This document shows positions 42,510 to 51,358 of a stretch of 64,000 nucleotides of DNA, in pieces. Position 1 is the first letter of the stretch. Each line of letters starts with the position of its first letter. The notes under the pieces were generated by a model, which saw only the letters and a list, made by a program, of their open reading frames with translations, was not told where the DNA came from and did no database searches. The translations under genes were made by a program, and so were the position numbers. Source of the DNA: an uncultured Oscillospiraceae bacterium (lineage in GTDB: Bacteria; Bacillota; Clostridia; Oscillospirales; Acutalibacteraceae); the NCBI GenBank assembly GCA_900540275.1, contig UQFO01000004.1:105884-169883 (forward strand), given 5' to 3'.

Positions 42510-43175
42510 ATGCAAAATGATTTAAGTTTAATCCACGGCTCTGTCCTGTTTGCCGGGACAACCGTTCAGGAGACGGAAAAAATGCTCACATGCCTCAGCG
42601 CAAAACAGGCGGTGTATCAAAAGAATGAATACATCCTGCGCGCGGGGGATAAAAACAGCTGTGTCATGCTGCTTTTGGAGGGCGGCGTTTGTATCGTCCA
42701 GGAGGATTTCTGGGGCAACCGGAATATTATCTCTAAAATTACGCCGGGCGAAATATTTGCGGAGGCGTTTGCTTGTGTGCCGGGCGCGCGTTTGGGCGTA
42801 TCCGTCACGGCGGAAATGAAATCGGCTGTGCTTTTTCTCGACGTACGCCGTATCCTTACGGCTTGCGGCGCGTCCTGCCCGTTCCACAGCAGGGTCGTCC
42901 AAAACCTTGCGTCCTGCCTGGCGCAGAAAAACCTGCGCCTGACGGAAAAACTTACGCATATTACACAGCGAACCACCAGGGAAAAGCTCCTGTCCTTCCT
43001 GTCGGCGGAATCTATAAGGCAGGGGGCTTCCGGGTTCGATATTCCGTACAACCGGCAGCAGCTGGCGGACTACCTTTCCGTCGACCGCAGCGCAATGTCG
43101 TGGGAGCTTTGCAGGCTGCGCGACGAGGGCGTTTTGCGGTTTCATAAAAACCACTTTGAATTACTGTTTTCGTGA
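42510..43175 (+). CDS. Crp/Fnr-family transcription regulator
   Basis: A 221-residue regulator. The cyclic-nucleotide-binding-like domain has ILRAGDKNSCVMLLLEGGVC near residue 42 and ISKITPGEIFAEAFACVPG near 80. The C-terminal winged helix shows RTTREKLLSFLSAESIRQG and YNRQQLADYLSVDRSAMSWE. There is no Fnr-type cysteine cluster at the N-terminus. ATG at 42510 after GGAGGGCAAAGG. It diverges from the ferredoxin and probably controls it; this is the usual clostridial pairing. Confidence 0.92.
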   Translation: MQNDLSLIHGSVLFAGTTVQETEKMLTCLSAKQAVYQKNEYILRAGDKNSCVMLLLEGGVCIVQEDFWGNRNIISKITPGEIFAEAFACVPGARLGVSVTAEMKSAVLFLDVRRILTACGASCPFHSRVVQNLASCLAQKNLRLTEKLTHITQRTTREKLLSFLSAESIRQGASGFDIPYNRQQLADYLSVDRSAMSWELCRLRDEGVLRFHKNHFELLFS

Positions 43176-43399
43176 AAAATTTTGAACTCCTTGTTGATTT
43201 TAAAGGCTATGTAGATTACTTCTACCTTCAGGATTGTGTTTCTTACGATTATAGCAAGGTGCATTTTTGGATTGGAAACGGCGAATTCACTAGTAAACCT
43301 TTGCCGCAGACAGCCGAAGAATATCGACAGTGGATAGCAAAAGAGCTGGAGCTTGTAGAAAGGAGAAATGCAAGAATCCAGGCAGCCTGCAGTAATTGA
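43172..43399 (+). CDS. Small hypothetical protein
   Basis: A 75-residue frame starting at GTG 43172, overlapping the regulator stop (GTGA). It encodes KNFELLVDFKGYVDYFYLQD and ends in a charged helix (EEYRQWIAKELELVERRNAR). No family recognised. Codon use and overlap make it plausible, but no ribosome-binding site is strong; it could be spurious. Confidence 0.4.
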   Translation: MKNFELLVDFKGYVDYFYLQDCVSYDYSKVHFWIGNGEFTSKPLPQTAEEYRQWIAKELELVERRNARIQAACSN

Positions 43400-43431
43400 A
43401 CCGGCATAAAACAAATATTTTTAAAAAAGCC

Positions 43432-43462
43432 TTGACTTGGAGTGCACTCCAGGTGTTATGTT
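43432..43462 (+). promoter_or_regulatory. MerR-type promoter and operator of the alcohol dehydrogenase gene
   Basis: TTGACT (43432-43437) and TATGTT (43457-43462) are separated by 19 bases, the extended spacing of MerR-controlled promoters. The spacer contains the perfect palindrome TGGAGTGCACTCCA (43438-43451). The MerR gene at 45151 in the same cluster is the obvious regulator; this is a strong inference from known MerR architecture. Confidence 0.88.
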
Positions 43463-43502
43463 TGTATCAGGATAAAAACAAATTTAAAAAGGAGTGTTCT
43501 TT

Positions 43503-44672
43503 ATGAGTTTTCATATGTATGTACCTACGCGCGTCCTGTTTGGCGCAGGGGAGCTTCACAGCCTTTACCGGCAGCAGCTGCCGGGCAAAAAGGCGATGCT
43601 TTTAATCTCCAACGGAAAATCCGTTAAAACAAACGGCGCGCTTGCCCGTACCCAGGAGCAGCTAGAAAAAGCGGGGATAGAGTATGCGGTATTCGATAAA
43701 ATACAGGCAAATCCCCTCAAGCAGACCATTATGGAGGGCGGCGCGTTCGCGCGTGAAAACGGCTGTGATTTCATCGTCGCGCTCGGCGGCGGCAGCGTAA
43801 TGGACGCCGCAAAGGCGATTGCCGTGGTTGCAACGAGCAGCGGCGACCTTTGGGACTATATCTCCGGAGGTACCGGGCTCGGAAAACCGTTTGAAAGCAA
43901 GCCGCTTCCGATTGTAGCCATCACCACGACGGCCGGCACCGGCTCCGAGACCGATTCCGGCGGCGTGATTACAAATCCGGATACGCACGAGAAAATCGGT
44001 TTGGTAAACGAGGCGCTCTTCCCGGTGCTCGCAATCGTCGACCCGGAGCTTATGCGCACCGTCCCGCCGAAGTTTACAGCCTACCAGGGCTTTGACGCGC
44101 TGTTCCACAGCGTGGAGGGCTATATTTCAGCCAACGCGAACCTTATGAGCGATATGTACGCAATCACCGCGATAGAAAATATCGGCCGTAACCTTGCGAA
44201 GGCTGTACATGATGGCGGCGATATGGAGGCGCGCGAGCTTGTGGCTTTCGGCAACACGCTGTCCGGCGTCGTTATGTGTGTCGGAACCGTGACGAGCGAG
44301 CATTCGCTGGAGCACGCGATGTCCGCGTACCATCAGGAGCTGCCGCACGGCGCGGGGCTGATTATGATAAGCAAGGCGTATTTTGCGCACTTTATCGAAA
44401 AGCATGTCTGCGGCGAACGCTTTGTCCGCATGGCAAAGGCGCTTGGCATGGAAAACGCGGATAACCCGGAGGATTTTATCACTGCTCTTGCAAAGCTGCA
44501 GGAGGACTGCGGCGTGGCGGACTTGAAGATGTCCGATTACGGCATTACCAAAGACGAGCTTGAAACGCTCGCCCATAACGCGATGGACTCTATGGGAGGC
44601 CTGTTCGAGTGCGACCGTTCACCGCTTTCGGTTGCGGACTGCGTAGCAATCTATGAAAAATCCTATAGATAA
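43503..44672 (+). CDS. Iron-containing alcohol dehydrogenase
   Basis: A 389-residue NAD(P)H-dependent enzyme of the Fe-ADH family. It begins MSFHMYVPTRVLFGAGELHS, has the nucleotide site VALGGGSVMDAAKAIAV, TTTAGTGSETDSGGVITNP, and the metal ligand region GFDALFHSVEGYIS with later HAMSAYHQELPHGAG. Such enzymes reduce aldehydes (butanol dehydrogenase-like). ATG 43503 follows AAAAAGGAGTG; an ATG three codons upstream is inside the ribosome-binding region. First gene of a cluster with a cupin and MerR regulator, likely for carbonyl detoxification. Confidence 0.93.
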   Translation: MSFHMYVPTRVLFGAGELHSLYRQQLPGKKAMLLISNGKSVKTNGALARTQEQLEKAGIEYAVFDKIQANPLKQTIMEGGAFARENGCDFIVALGGGSVMDAAKAIAVVATSSGDLWDYISGGTGLGKPFESKPLPIVAITTTAGTGSETDSGGVITNPDTHEKIGLVNEALFPVLAIVDPELMRTVPPKFTAYQGFDALFHSVEGYISANANLMSDMYAITAIENIGRNLAKAVHDGGDMEARELVAFGNTLSGVVMCVGTVTSEHSLEHAMSAYHQELPHGAGLIMISKAYFAHFIEKHVCGERFVRMAKALGMENADNPEDFITALAKLQEDCGVADLKMSDYGITKDELETLAHNAMDSMGGLFECDRSPLSVADCVAIYEKSYR

Positions 44673-44721
44673 GCCGGCGTTCCATAGTGCCGGAATTCAG
44701 TTGGCCATAGGGGGAATAAAT

Positions 44722-45135
44722 ATGGAAATGGAAAAAAGCCTTGGACCGGGCGCGGTCTTCCCGATGGGGGAGAAAAACGAAGCGTTCGCGCGGTATTTTA
44801 CCGGCCAGAGCTATTTGAATATGCTGACAGCCGAAGGCGTTGCAATTGGGAACGTCACGTTTGAGCCGGGGTGCCGCAACAGCTGGCATATCCATCACAG
44901 CGGCGGGCAAATCCTTCTGGTGACAGGCGGCAGGGGCTATTACCAGGCGTGGGGAGAAGAGGCGAAGGAGCTTCACCCGGGCGACGTGGTAAATATACCG
45001 CCGGAGGTAAAGCATTGGCATGGGGCCGCCAAGGACAGCTGGTTTTCCCATCTTGCGGTTGAGGTTCCTGCACAGGGGGCAAAAAACGAATGGCTGGAGC
45101 CGGTACCGGACGAAGCCTACCGTAAACTGAAATAA
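44722..45135 (+). CDS. Cupin-domain protein
   Basis: A 137-residue protein with one cupin barrel: first motif GCRNSWHIHHSGGQILLVTG and second motif LHPGDVVNIPPEVKHWHG, giving the metal-binding His set. It resembles AraC-type cupins in aldehyde-detoxification operons. Start ATG 44722 follows AGGGGGAATAAAT; an in-frame ATG at 44653 lies inside the ADH gene. Located between ADH and MerR, so transcribed from the same MerR-controlled promoter. Substrate unknown. Confidence 0.88.
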   Translation: MEMEKSLGPGAVFPMGEKNEAFARYFTGQSYLNMLTAEGVAIGNVTFEPGCRNSWHIHHSGGQILLVTGGRGYYQAWGEEAKELHPGDVVNIPPEVKHWHGAAKDSWFSHLAVEVPAQGAKNEWLEPVPDEAYRKLK

Positions 45136-45150
45136 AAGGGAGGAGACGGC

Positions 45151-45543
45151 ATGACCATCGCGCAGGTCAGTAAAAAGTATGACATTTCAGCCGATACCCT
45201 CCGGTATTACGAGCGTATTGGGCTGATTCCCACGGTAAACCGCCTGCCTTCCGGCATCCGGGATTATACGGAAAACGACTGTAATTGGGTGGAGTTTGCC
45301 AAATGCATGCGCGGCGCCGGCTTGCAGGTAGAAGCGCTGATTGAATATATCGCCCTGTTCCAGCAGGGCGACGGGACGATTGAGGCAAGAAAGCAGATTC
45401 TTATCGAGCAGCGCGGCCAGCTTGTGCAGCGGATTGACGAAATGCAAAGGACGCTTGAACGGCTCAATAAGAAAATTGAGCGTTATGAGCAGGGGCTGCT
45501 TCCGGCGGAAAAGAAGCTGAAGGAAGAGTTCGATTTAAAATAA
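45151..45543 (+). CDS. MerR-family regulator (AdhR-like)
   Basis: A 130-residue regulator. The N-terminal winged helix has IAQVSKKYDISADTLRYYER and IGLIPTVNRLPSGIRDYT; the rest is a dimerisation coiled coil (EQRGQLVQRIDEMQRTLERL). No metal-binding cysteines lie in the C-terminal loop, which, with the neighbouring ADH, suggests a carbonyl/aldehyde-responsive MerR of the AdhR type. ATG at 45151 after GGGAGGAGACGGC. It probably activates the promoter at 43432. Confidence 0.88.
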   Translation: MTIAQVSKKYDISADTLRYYERIGLIPTVNRLPSGIRDYTENDCNWVEFAKCMRGAGLQVEALIEYIALFQQGDGTIEARKQILIEQRGQLVQRIDEMQRTLERLNKKIERYEQGLLPAEKKLKEEFDLK

Positions 45544-45659
45544 CCCCGGAAAAGGAAGCCCCCTGCCGCTATCTTTTCGTGAGAACGCACAAAATAAAGG
45601 CGTTGGTCTCCCTCATAAATTCTCCCATTTTGACGGTAGTTTTTTTCTTACGGCAAGGC

Positions 45660-45790
45660 GGCAAATGCAGTATAATATAAACAGCGGGGAAAAGCCCTGC
45701 GTTTATAATTAGATGTAAGTCCAGCTGGGAGCAGTGCGCAGTCTATTCATGGTGAAAACCGGAAAGGCTGCGCTTTTTTTGCGCTCGTTC
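45660..45790 (+). promoter_or_regulatory. Structured leader with terminator before MATE exporter 3
   Basis: A TATAAT box (GCAGTATAATATAAACAG) near 45670 is followed by GCGGGG...CCCTGC, then CCAGCTGG, then GTGCGCAG pairing with CTGCGC and running into TTTTTTT near 45780. About 35 bases separate the T run from the coding start. The arrangement suggests conditional termination. I recognise no riboswitch class. Confidence 0.55.
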
Positions 45791-45824
45791 GGGCTTCGCT
45801 TTTGCTTTGAAGGGAGAAAAACAA

Positions 45825-47234
45825 ATGACAGAAACCAAAAAAGAGCCAAACGCTTACCTTGCACAGCAGCCTATCGGCAAGTTGCTGCTTAAATTTTCCA
45901 TTCCCTGCGTGCTTTCTATGCTTGTAAGCGCCCTGTATAATATTGTAGACCAGATTTTTATCGGGCAGAGTGTCGGGTATCTCGGGAACGCCGCGACCAA
46001 CGTAGTATACCCGTTTACCGTTGTGGCGCTGGCGCTCGCGCTTTTAATCGGGGATGGAAGCGCGGCGCTTTTGAGCCTTTCGCTCGGCAGGGGAGACAGT
46101 GAAACAAGCCATAAATGTATCGGCAGCGCTATTGTCATGACGGCTGTTACAGGTATACTGCTTATGGCGGTTGGCTTTGCCTTGACCGGGCCAATTCTTA
46201 AGCTGTTCGGCGCAACGCCGGCCTGTTATAGCTATGCCGTGGACTATATGCGGATTATTCTGCTCGGCATTCCATTTTTTGTGTTTACCTCTGGGATGAA
46301 CTCCGCTATCCGCGCGGACGGCTCACCCGGCTATTCCATGGCGGCTACCGTCGCCGGCGCGGTACTCAACCTTATTCTTGACCCGGTTGCAATTTTTGTG
46401 TTTGATATGGGCGTGCAGGGCGCGGCGGCTGCCACTGTCATCGGGCAGGCCGTTTCCTGTGTTGTAACAGCGCTTTATTTCCGTAAGCCGAAATCGTTCC
46501 ATTTTCAGAAAAAGAGCTTCCGGCTGTGCGGAAAAACAATAAAAACTGTCTGCCAGCTTGGTATATCGAGCTTTATCACGCAGACCGCGATTGTCATTGT
46601 AATCAGCGTTGCGAACAATATGATTACAGCCGTTGGGCCGCAGTCGCGGTACGGCGCGGATATCCCGCTGTCCGTCGTGGGTATTGTTATGAAGGTGTTC
46701 GGCATAGTCATCGCGTTTTCCGTCGGCATAGCGGTGGGAGGACAGCCGGTTATCGGGTACAATTACGGCGCGAAAAATTATAAGCGGGTGTTCCATGCGT
46801 ACCGGCTTGTCATTCTCGCAAACCTTGTGGTCGGGCTTGCCGCAACGCTTCTTTTTGAGCTTTGCCCCCAGGTAATTGTAAGCCTGTTCGGCAGCGAAAG
46901 CGCGCTTTATAACGAATACGCATGCCTATGCTTCCGCATTTTCCTCGGCGGGATTTTGCTTTGCTGTGTGCAGAAGGCAAGCAGCATCTTTTTACAGGCA
47001 ATCGGCAGGCCTGTAAAGGCGACCATTTTGTCGCTTTCGCGCGATGTTATATTTCTTGTCCCGGGCGTTATTATTTTGGCCTCGTGCTTCGGCGTTACCG
47101 GTATGCTGTGGGCGGCGCCAATTGCCGACGTGCTCGCGTTTTTGCTGGCCGCCGTTCTTGTTGTGCTGGAGTATAAAACGGTTGCGCGCAAAGAACAAGG
47201 ACCAGAGGCGGCGCTTGTACCGGCGCGGGACTGA
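45825..47234 (+). CDS. MATE-family multidrug exporter 3
   Basis: A 469-residue MATE exporter of the same subgroup as exporter 1: IGKLLLKFSIPCVLSMLVSA, VDQIFIGQSVGYLGNAATN, MNSAIRADGSPGYSMAATV and GGQPVIGYNYGAKNYKRVF. Start ATG 45825 follows GAAGGGAGAAAAACAA; the in-frame TTG at 45807 is less likely. A terminator (AAGCAGGC/GCCTGCTT, 47271-47290) lies downstream. Its GC content matches the genome, unlike exporter 1. Substrate unknown. Confidence 0.92.
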   Translation: MTETKKEPNAYLAQQPIGKLLLKFSIPCVLSMLVSALYNIVDQIFIGQSVGYLGNAATNVVYPFTVVALALALLIGDGSAALLSLSLGRGDSETSHKCIGSAIVMTAVTGILLMAVGFALTGPILKLFGATPACYSYAVDYMRIILLGIPFFVFTSGMNSAIRADGSPGYSMAATVAGAVLNLILDPVAIFVFDMGVQGAAAATVIGQAVSCVVTALYFRKPKSFHFQKKSFRLCGKTIKTVCQLGISSFITQTAIVIVISVANNMITAVGPQSRYGADIPLSVVGIVMKVFGIVIAFSVGIAVGGQPVIGYNYGAKNYKRVFHAYRLVILANLVVGLAATLLFELCPQVIVSLFGSESALYNEYACLCFRIFLGGILLCCVQKASSIFLQAIGRPVKATILSLSRDVIFLVPGVIILASCFGVTGMLWAAPIADVLAFLLAAVLVVLEYKTVARKEQGPEAALVPARD

Positions 47235-47270
47235 CCCTTTTGTAAGGTTTACCGGAAGGGGCAAAACGGA

Positions 47271-47296
47271 AAGCAGGCGAAAGCCTGCTTTTTTGC
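47271..47296 (+). terminator. Terminator after MATE exporter 3
   Basis: AAGCAGGC-GAAA-GCCTGCTT followed by TTTTG. The next 380 bases (47297-47677) hold no gene; short frames such as VNWKLKERMLPDEYGESVIR suggest a decayed coding sequence that I cannot name. Confidence 0.85.
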
Positions 47297-47677
47297 TTGT
47301 AAAATTTAAGCTTGTTTTAAGTAAAGCGTGTTATCCTGCCCTTAAAATCAAAGGGAGGATAGCTTTAAAATACCTGTAAAAGCCGGATGCATGGAATAGG
47401 AGGCAGATTACCATAGAACAGCTTCAGGAAATATTGAAAAGCGGCGAAAAAAATAACTTCTTGACGAAAAAAGCTTTCGAGTGGTAAACTGGAAATTAAA
47501 AGAGCGGATGCTTCCAGACGAGTACGGGGAAAGCGTTATCCGCGGCCTTTATTCGATACGCCGGACAGGAGGCTTATCCGCGCCTCGCTCGAAAAACCTG
47601 TGACAGGGAAAAGGAAATCTCGGTACGCCAAAGGCGCGCGGGGAACTATAGGAAATGCAAAGGAAATAGGGAGTACA

Positions 47678-48418
47678 ATGAAAAAAAGAATTGCCGGATT
47701 CATTTTAGTTTTATTAAGCTGCGCGCTGCTCTTACCGGGGTGCGGGCAGACGCCGGAGGACCTGCCGTCGGATATTCCGCCGGGTACGCAGCCGGCAAAG
47801 CAGCCGGAAAGCCATCTGATAGATGGGTTTGAGATAATCCTGCAAACCCCGGAGCTTCCGACAGGCTGTGAAATCACCGCCTTGACGATGGCGCTGCGTT
47901 ATTACGGATTTGATGCGGATAAAGCCACGATGGCTTCCGCGTACCTGCCCTGCATGCCCGCAAACCAGTATACCGGGGAGGACGGCAGGCTCTATGGCAG
48001 CGACCTGAACCAGTACTTTATTGGCGATCCCTTCAGCGTGTCGGGCATTGTTTGCGGCACGGGAGCCATTGTGACCGCCGCAGACGCATACCTCGGCGGC
48101 TGCGGCAGCAAAATGAGGGCTGAGGATTTAACGGGAGCGTCCCCGGAAGAGCTTTATCAGCTTGTAGAGCAGGATATCCCAGTGCTCGTATGGGTGACGA
48201 TTGGAATGCAGCAAAGCAGGGGCGATTTAGAGGGCTGGTATACAGAAAACGGCGATTATGTAGAATGGGGCCCAAACGACCATGGTGCGGTATTGATTGG
48301 TTTTACAGATGATACCGTCGTGATAGCAGACCCGCTCTATGGGCAAATGGAGTACAGCCGCGAGGCGTTTGAAGAAGCTTTTGCGTCAAGAAACCATCAA
48401 TGCGTCGTTTTGCGCTGA
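47678..48418 (+). CDS. Lipoprotein with C39-like peptidase domain
   Basis: A 246-residue lipoprotein: signal peptide with lipobox LLPGC (modified Cys22), a short Pro-rich linker, then a C39_2-like papain-fold domain. The expected catalytic residues are in LPTGCEITALTMAL (Cys), WGPNDHGAVLIGF (His) and VIADPLYG (Asp). Such proteins act at the outer face of the membrane; substrates are not known. Start ATG 47678 after AATAGGGAGTACA; the longer frame upstream lacks a ribosome-binding site. Confidence 0.88.
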   Translation: MKKRIAGFILVLLSCALLLPGCGQTPEDLPSDIPPGTQPAKQPESHLIDGFEIILQTPELPTGCEITALTMALRYYGFDADKATMASAYLPCMPANQYTGEDGRLYGSDLNQYFIGDPFSVSGIVCGTGAIVTAADAYLGGCGSKMRAEDLTGASPEELYQLVEQDIPVLVWVTIGMQQSRGDLEGWYTENGDYVEWGPNDHGAVLIGFTDDTVVIADPLYGQMEYSREAFEEAFASRNHQCVVLR

Positions 48419-48474
48419 ACGGCTCCGGCGGAAATATGCAGGCACCATTTTCATATATGCTCTCCTTCTTACAC

Positions 48475-48508
48475 GACAAAAGGAACCGGGCAACCGGTTC
48501 CTTTTGTC
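48475..48508 (+). terminator. Terminator after the C39-like gene
   Basis: GACAAAAGGAACCGG-GCAA-CCGGTTCCTTTTGTC is a perfect 15-bp stem with T-rich right arm. Confidence 0.85.
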
Positions 48509-48711
48509 ATAAGGGGTTGGGGGACAAATTGATTGAAGGATACAGGAGGCTGCTTTATTTTTTCAATCATGATAACCGGCTGTGCAATAGTAAGCACGTC
48601 GTCTGTTACGGCCTGGCGCGCAGCTCAAAATTTGCGGCCTGATAATGAATTTACACGTAATCCGGTATAAGCCGGAGTACACGCGCTATGCGTCACCACG
48701 CTTCCGTCGGG

Positions 48712-48765
48712 CATGGGGGCGCCGTAGGACATGGGGGCGCCGTAGGACATGGGGGCGCCGGGCAT
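48712..48765. repeat. Tandem repeat of an 18-bp unit
   Basis: The unit CATGGGGGCGCCGTAGGA occurs at 48712 and 48730, with a third copy at 48748 that diverges after its first 12 bases. Because 18 is a multiple of three, frames stay open on both strands: His/Gly repeats on plus (GHGGAV), Cys/Pro repeats on minus (APPCPT), and MSYGAP in another minus frame. No start with a ribosome-binding site is convincing. The surrounding 48509-49056 otherwise holds no recognisable gene. Confidence 0.75.
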
Positions 48766-49056
48766 GGTGCGCATCCGCACTGGCAGGGCAGACAGGGAGT
48801 GGTAATCTGTAAATCCTTACAGTTATATACGTTTGTATGGAGTCCAATCAAAACAAGTTTTCTCCTTTCATTAAAACGGCACAAATATTCGTTGCCGCCG
48901 GGACAACCCGGCTTATCCTATCATATGCGTACCGTCCCGCAATGGTGAATGCCTGTCCGCAAGGCACAAAAGTATTGCGTTTTTCCCCCACACGTTTTAA
49001 AATAAAAATAGAAAATATGTTCTGCTTTGTTCTGATAAGCAAAAGGGGGAACGGGT

Positions 49057-49989
49057 ATGATTCTTTCGGCCTCCAGAAGGACAGACATTCCATGCTGGTA
49101 TTCCGATTGGTTTATAAACAGGCTGAAAGCGGGCTTTGCCCTTGTGCGCAATCCTGTGAACGCAAAGCAAATCAGCCAAATTGCGCTTTCGCCGGAAAAG
49201 GTGGACTGTATTGTATTTTGGACGAAGGATTTCCAAAATATGATGGACAAGCTTCCGCTTCTTGACGAAATGGGCTACCGCTATTATGTACAGTTCACGG
49301 TCACGCCATATGGCCATTCGGTAGAGACGGCTTTAAGGCCGAAAGAGGATATCCTCCGGACGTTTGAAGCTTTAAGCAAAAAAATCGGGCGGCGCCGCGT
49401 GCTTTGGCGGTACGACCCGATTCTCCTGACTGATTTATATGATGCCGCTTACCACAAAAAGCAATTTGAAGGGCTTTGCAGGCGCCTTTGCGCCAGTACG
49501 GAAAGCGTAACGGTGAGCTTTGTCGATTTTTATCAAAAGCAGGGGATAAAGCAGCCGTACCGTGCGCCGGACGAAGGGGAAACGGCGGAGCTTTCCCAAT
49601 CGCTTGCGCATACGGCGAGGCGTTATGGCATGATACCAAAGGCCTGCTGCGAGCGGCCGGAGCTTTCGGCATACGGTATAGAAAAGGCAAGCTGTATCGA
49701 CAAAGCGGTGATTGAGCGTATCTGCGGGGCAAAGCTCAGGCTCGGCTCCGACAAAAACCAGCGCCCCGGCTGCGGCTGCTGTGAAAGCATAGACATCGGC
49801 TTATACGGCACCTGCCAGAACGGCTGTATTTACTGCTACGCAAACCGCGGCGCTGAGGCCGCCCGTCGCCGTTTTATGGAGCACGACCCGCACGGCGCGC
49901 TGCTTTATGGGAAGGTACAGGACGGGGACGTTATAAAAGACCGCGCGGTACAGTCCTGCCTGCAAGACCAGCTGAGCCTGTTTGAATAA
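49057..49989 (+). CDS. DUF1848 family protein
   Basis: A 310-residue protein that begins MILSASRRTDIPCWYSDWF, the DUF1848 signature, and contains VDCIVFWTKDFQNMMDKL and, near the end, CGCCESIDIGLYG and CQNGCIYCYANRG. The cysteines in CxxxCxYC suggest an iron-sulfur cluster related to radical-SAM enzymes, but the biochemical role is unknown. ATG at 49057 after AAAAGGGGGAACGGGT. Standing alone with a small hairpin following. Confidence 0.9.
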   Translation: MILSASRRTDIPCWYSDWFINRLKAGFALVRNPVNAKQISQIALSPEKVDCIVFWTKDFQNMMDKLPLLDEMGYRYYVQFTVTPYGHSVETALRPKEDILRTFEALSKKIGRRRVLWRYDPILLTDLYDAAYHKKQFEGLCRRLCASTESVTVSFVDFYQKQGIKQPYRAPDEGETAELSQSLAHTARRYGMIPKACCERPELSAYGIEKASCIDKAVIERICGAKLRLGSDKNQRPGCGCCESIDIGLYGTCQNGCIYCYANRGAEAARRRFMEHDPHGALLYGKVQDGDVIKDRAVQSCLQDQLSLFE

Positions 49990-50024
49990 GGAAGAAGGAG
50001 CGGGAGATACTCCCGCCCCGTATT

Positions 50025-51281
50025 TTACTCCGCCTGCGTTTCCGGCAAAGGCTCTATTTTTTTCAGGATATTACCGGTAAGCACAGCGATAACAAGGCTT
50101 GCTATACAGGCCAAAAACAAGATGATGCTGGAACCGCCTCCGAACCGGTCAAAAAGAAAACCGTACATCGCCTGCCCGGCGGGCAGGGCGCAAATACTCA
50201 TTACCGTAATCAGGGAAGCAACCTTGCCGAGCAGGTGCCCGGGCGTTACGCGCTGGGCAAACGTCTGCGCGAAAATGGTAAACAGCGCGGCGCAGCACAT
50301 ACACGCGATAACGCTCAGCAGGATGACGGCATAAGACACAAACGGCGCGCCGGGTGAAATGACCGCCAGGCCAATGGGCAGCAGCGCAAGGCCGGCAATC
50401 AGCAGCAGCTTATGTGATTTTAGGAAATCCACCTTTTTGGCGACAAGCCCGGCAAGGCATCCGCCAAGAATCGACCCGACGGCGAGCGCGCCCTCCGCAA
50501 AACCGTATAGCTGGCTCGACAGGCCGAGATATATTTTAATTAAATAGGGCAGGCCCACCATGATAAGGGCCGACAAGAACAGGTTCAGCGCCGCGACAAT
50601 GCCAAGCAGCTTAAACAGCTGCGGGTTGTCATGCGTCAGGAAGCGCAGCGCGCCGGATAAATCCTCCCGGGCAGTACGCAGGATTTTCCCGCTTTTTTCC
50701 CTGCGTTCAAACGGGATACGCAAAAACAGCTCCATCACAGCGGATAAAAAGAAGCAGACGCCGCTGATAAAGAGAATCGTGTCGATGTGGAGAAAGCCGT
50801 AAAGAAAGCCGCCGATAATCGGGCCGAGCAGGTTCGACAGTGCGTTCACCTGCACGACCGTTCCATTGGCGCCCGCCAGGTTTTTATCGCTCGTCAGCGC
50901 GGGAATGCTCGCCTGGACGGAGGGCTGGTAGAACGACTGGATAACAGAAAGAAGCACCATCGCCGCCCCGATTGGCAGGAGGCTTTCGGAATTCACAAAG
51001 AACAGCGCGAAAACGGCAATGACGGCTGCCGTCGTAAAATCGAGTATCACCATGATGTTCCGCTTGTTCACACGGTCTGCAAGCAGCCCGCCGAACGGGG
51101 AAAGCAGCACGGTCGGAATCATAGAGACAGCGAGAATCCCGCCGAACGCTGCCGCCGAGCCGGTCTGGTCAAGCACAAAAAGCGACAGGGAAAACCGCAG
51201 GATAGAATTGCCGAACAGCGAAACGATTTGCCCGATAATCATCAGCGTAAAATCGCGGTGGAACAGTTTTTCTTTTTTCAT
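50025..51281 (-). CDS. MFS exporter (macrolide-efflux-like)
   Basis: A 418-residue, twelve-helix major facilitator transporter. It begins KKEKLFHRDFTLMIIGQIVS and has FGGLLADRVNKRNIMVILD between helices 2 and 3, as in the Mef/MefA and enterobactin-exporter-like group. ATG at 51281 follows AAAGGAGTCTTATTT; the longer frame upstream is not supported. A partial copy of the TetR operator lies at 51305-51325 just before it. It forms a two-gene unit with the TetR repressor, and drug efflux is the likely role. Confidence 0.88.
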   Translation of the reverse strand: MKKEKLFHRDFTLMIIGQIVSLFGNSILRFSLSLFVLDQTGSAAAFGGILAVSMIPTVLLSPFGGLLADRVNKRNIMVILDFTTAAVIAVFALFFVNSESLLPIGAAMVLLSVIQSFYQPSVQASIPALTSDKNLAGANGTVVQVNALSNLLGPIIGGFLYGFLHIDTILFISGVCFFLSAVMELFLRIPFERREKSGKILRTAREDLSGALRFLTHDNPQLFKLLGIVAALNLFLSALIMVGLPYLIKIYLGLSSQLYGFAEGALAVGSILGGCLAGLVAKKVDFLKSHKLLLIAGLALLPIGLAVISPGAPFVSYAVILLSVIACMCCAALFTIFAQTFAQRVTPGHLLGKVASLITVMSICALPAGQAMYGFLFDRFGGGSSIILFLACIASLVIAVLTGNILKKIEPLPETQAE

Positions 51282-51304
51282 AAATAAGACTCCTTTGAGG
51301 TTTA

Positions 51305-51325
51305 ATACCGACGGTTGGTATGTAT
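51305..51325. promoter_or_regulatory. Half-conserved TetR operator before MFS exporter
   Basis: ATACCGAC-GGTTG-GTATGTAT matches the full operator at 52059-52079 in the right half and spacer, and six of eight positions on the left. It lies between tetR and the MFS gene. Confidence 0.7.
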
Positions 51326-51358
51326 ATATGTTAAAAGAAACGCCCGTATGGGCGAATC

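Noticed and set aside
48693..48884. Cys/Pro-rich 63-residue minus-strand frame
   Set aside because: No ribosome-binding site, and other frames are equally open; repeat effect.
48688..48948. His/Gly-rich 86-residue plus-strand frame
   Set aside because: Starts at an ATG without ribosome-binding site and depends on the tandem repeat; reported only as a repeat.
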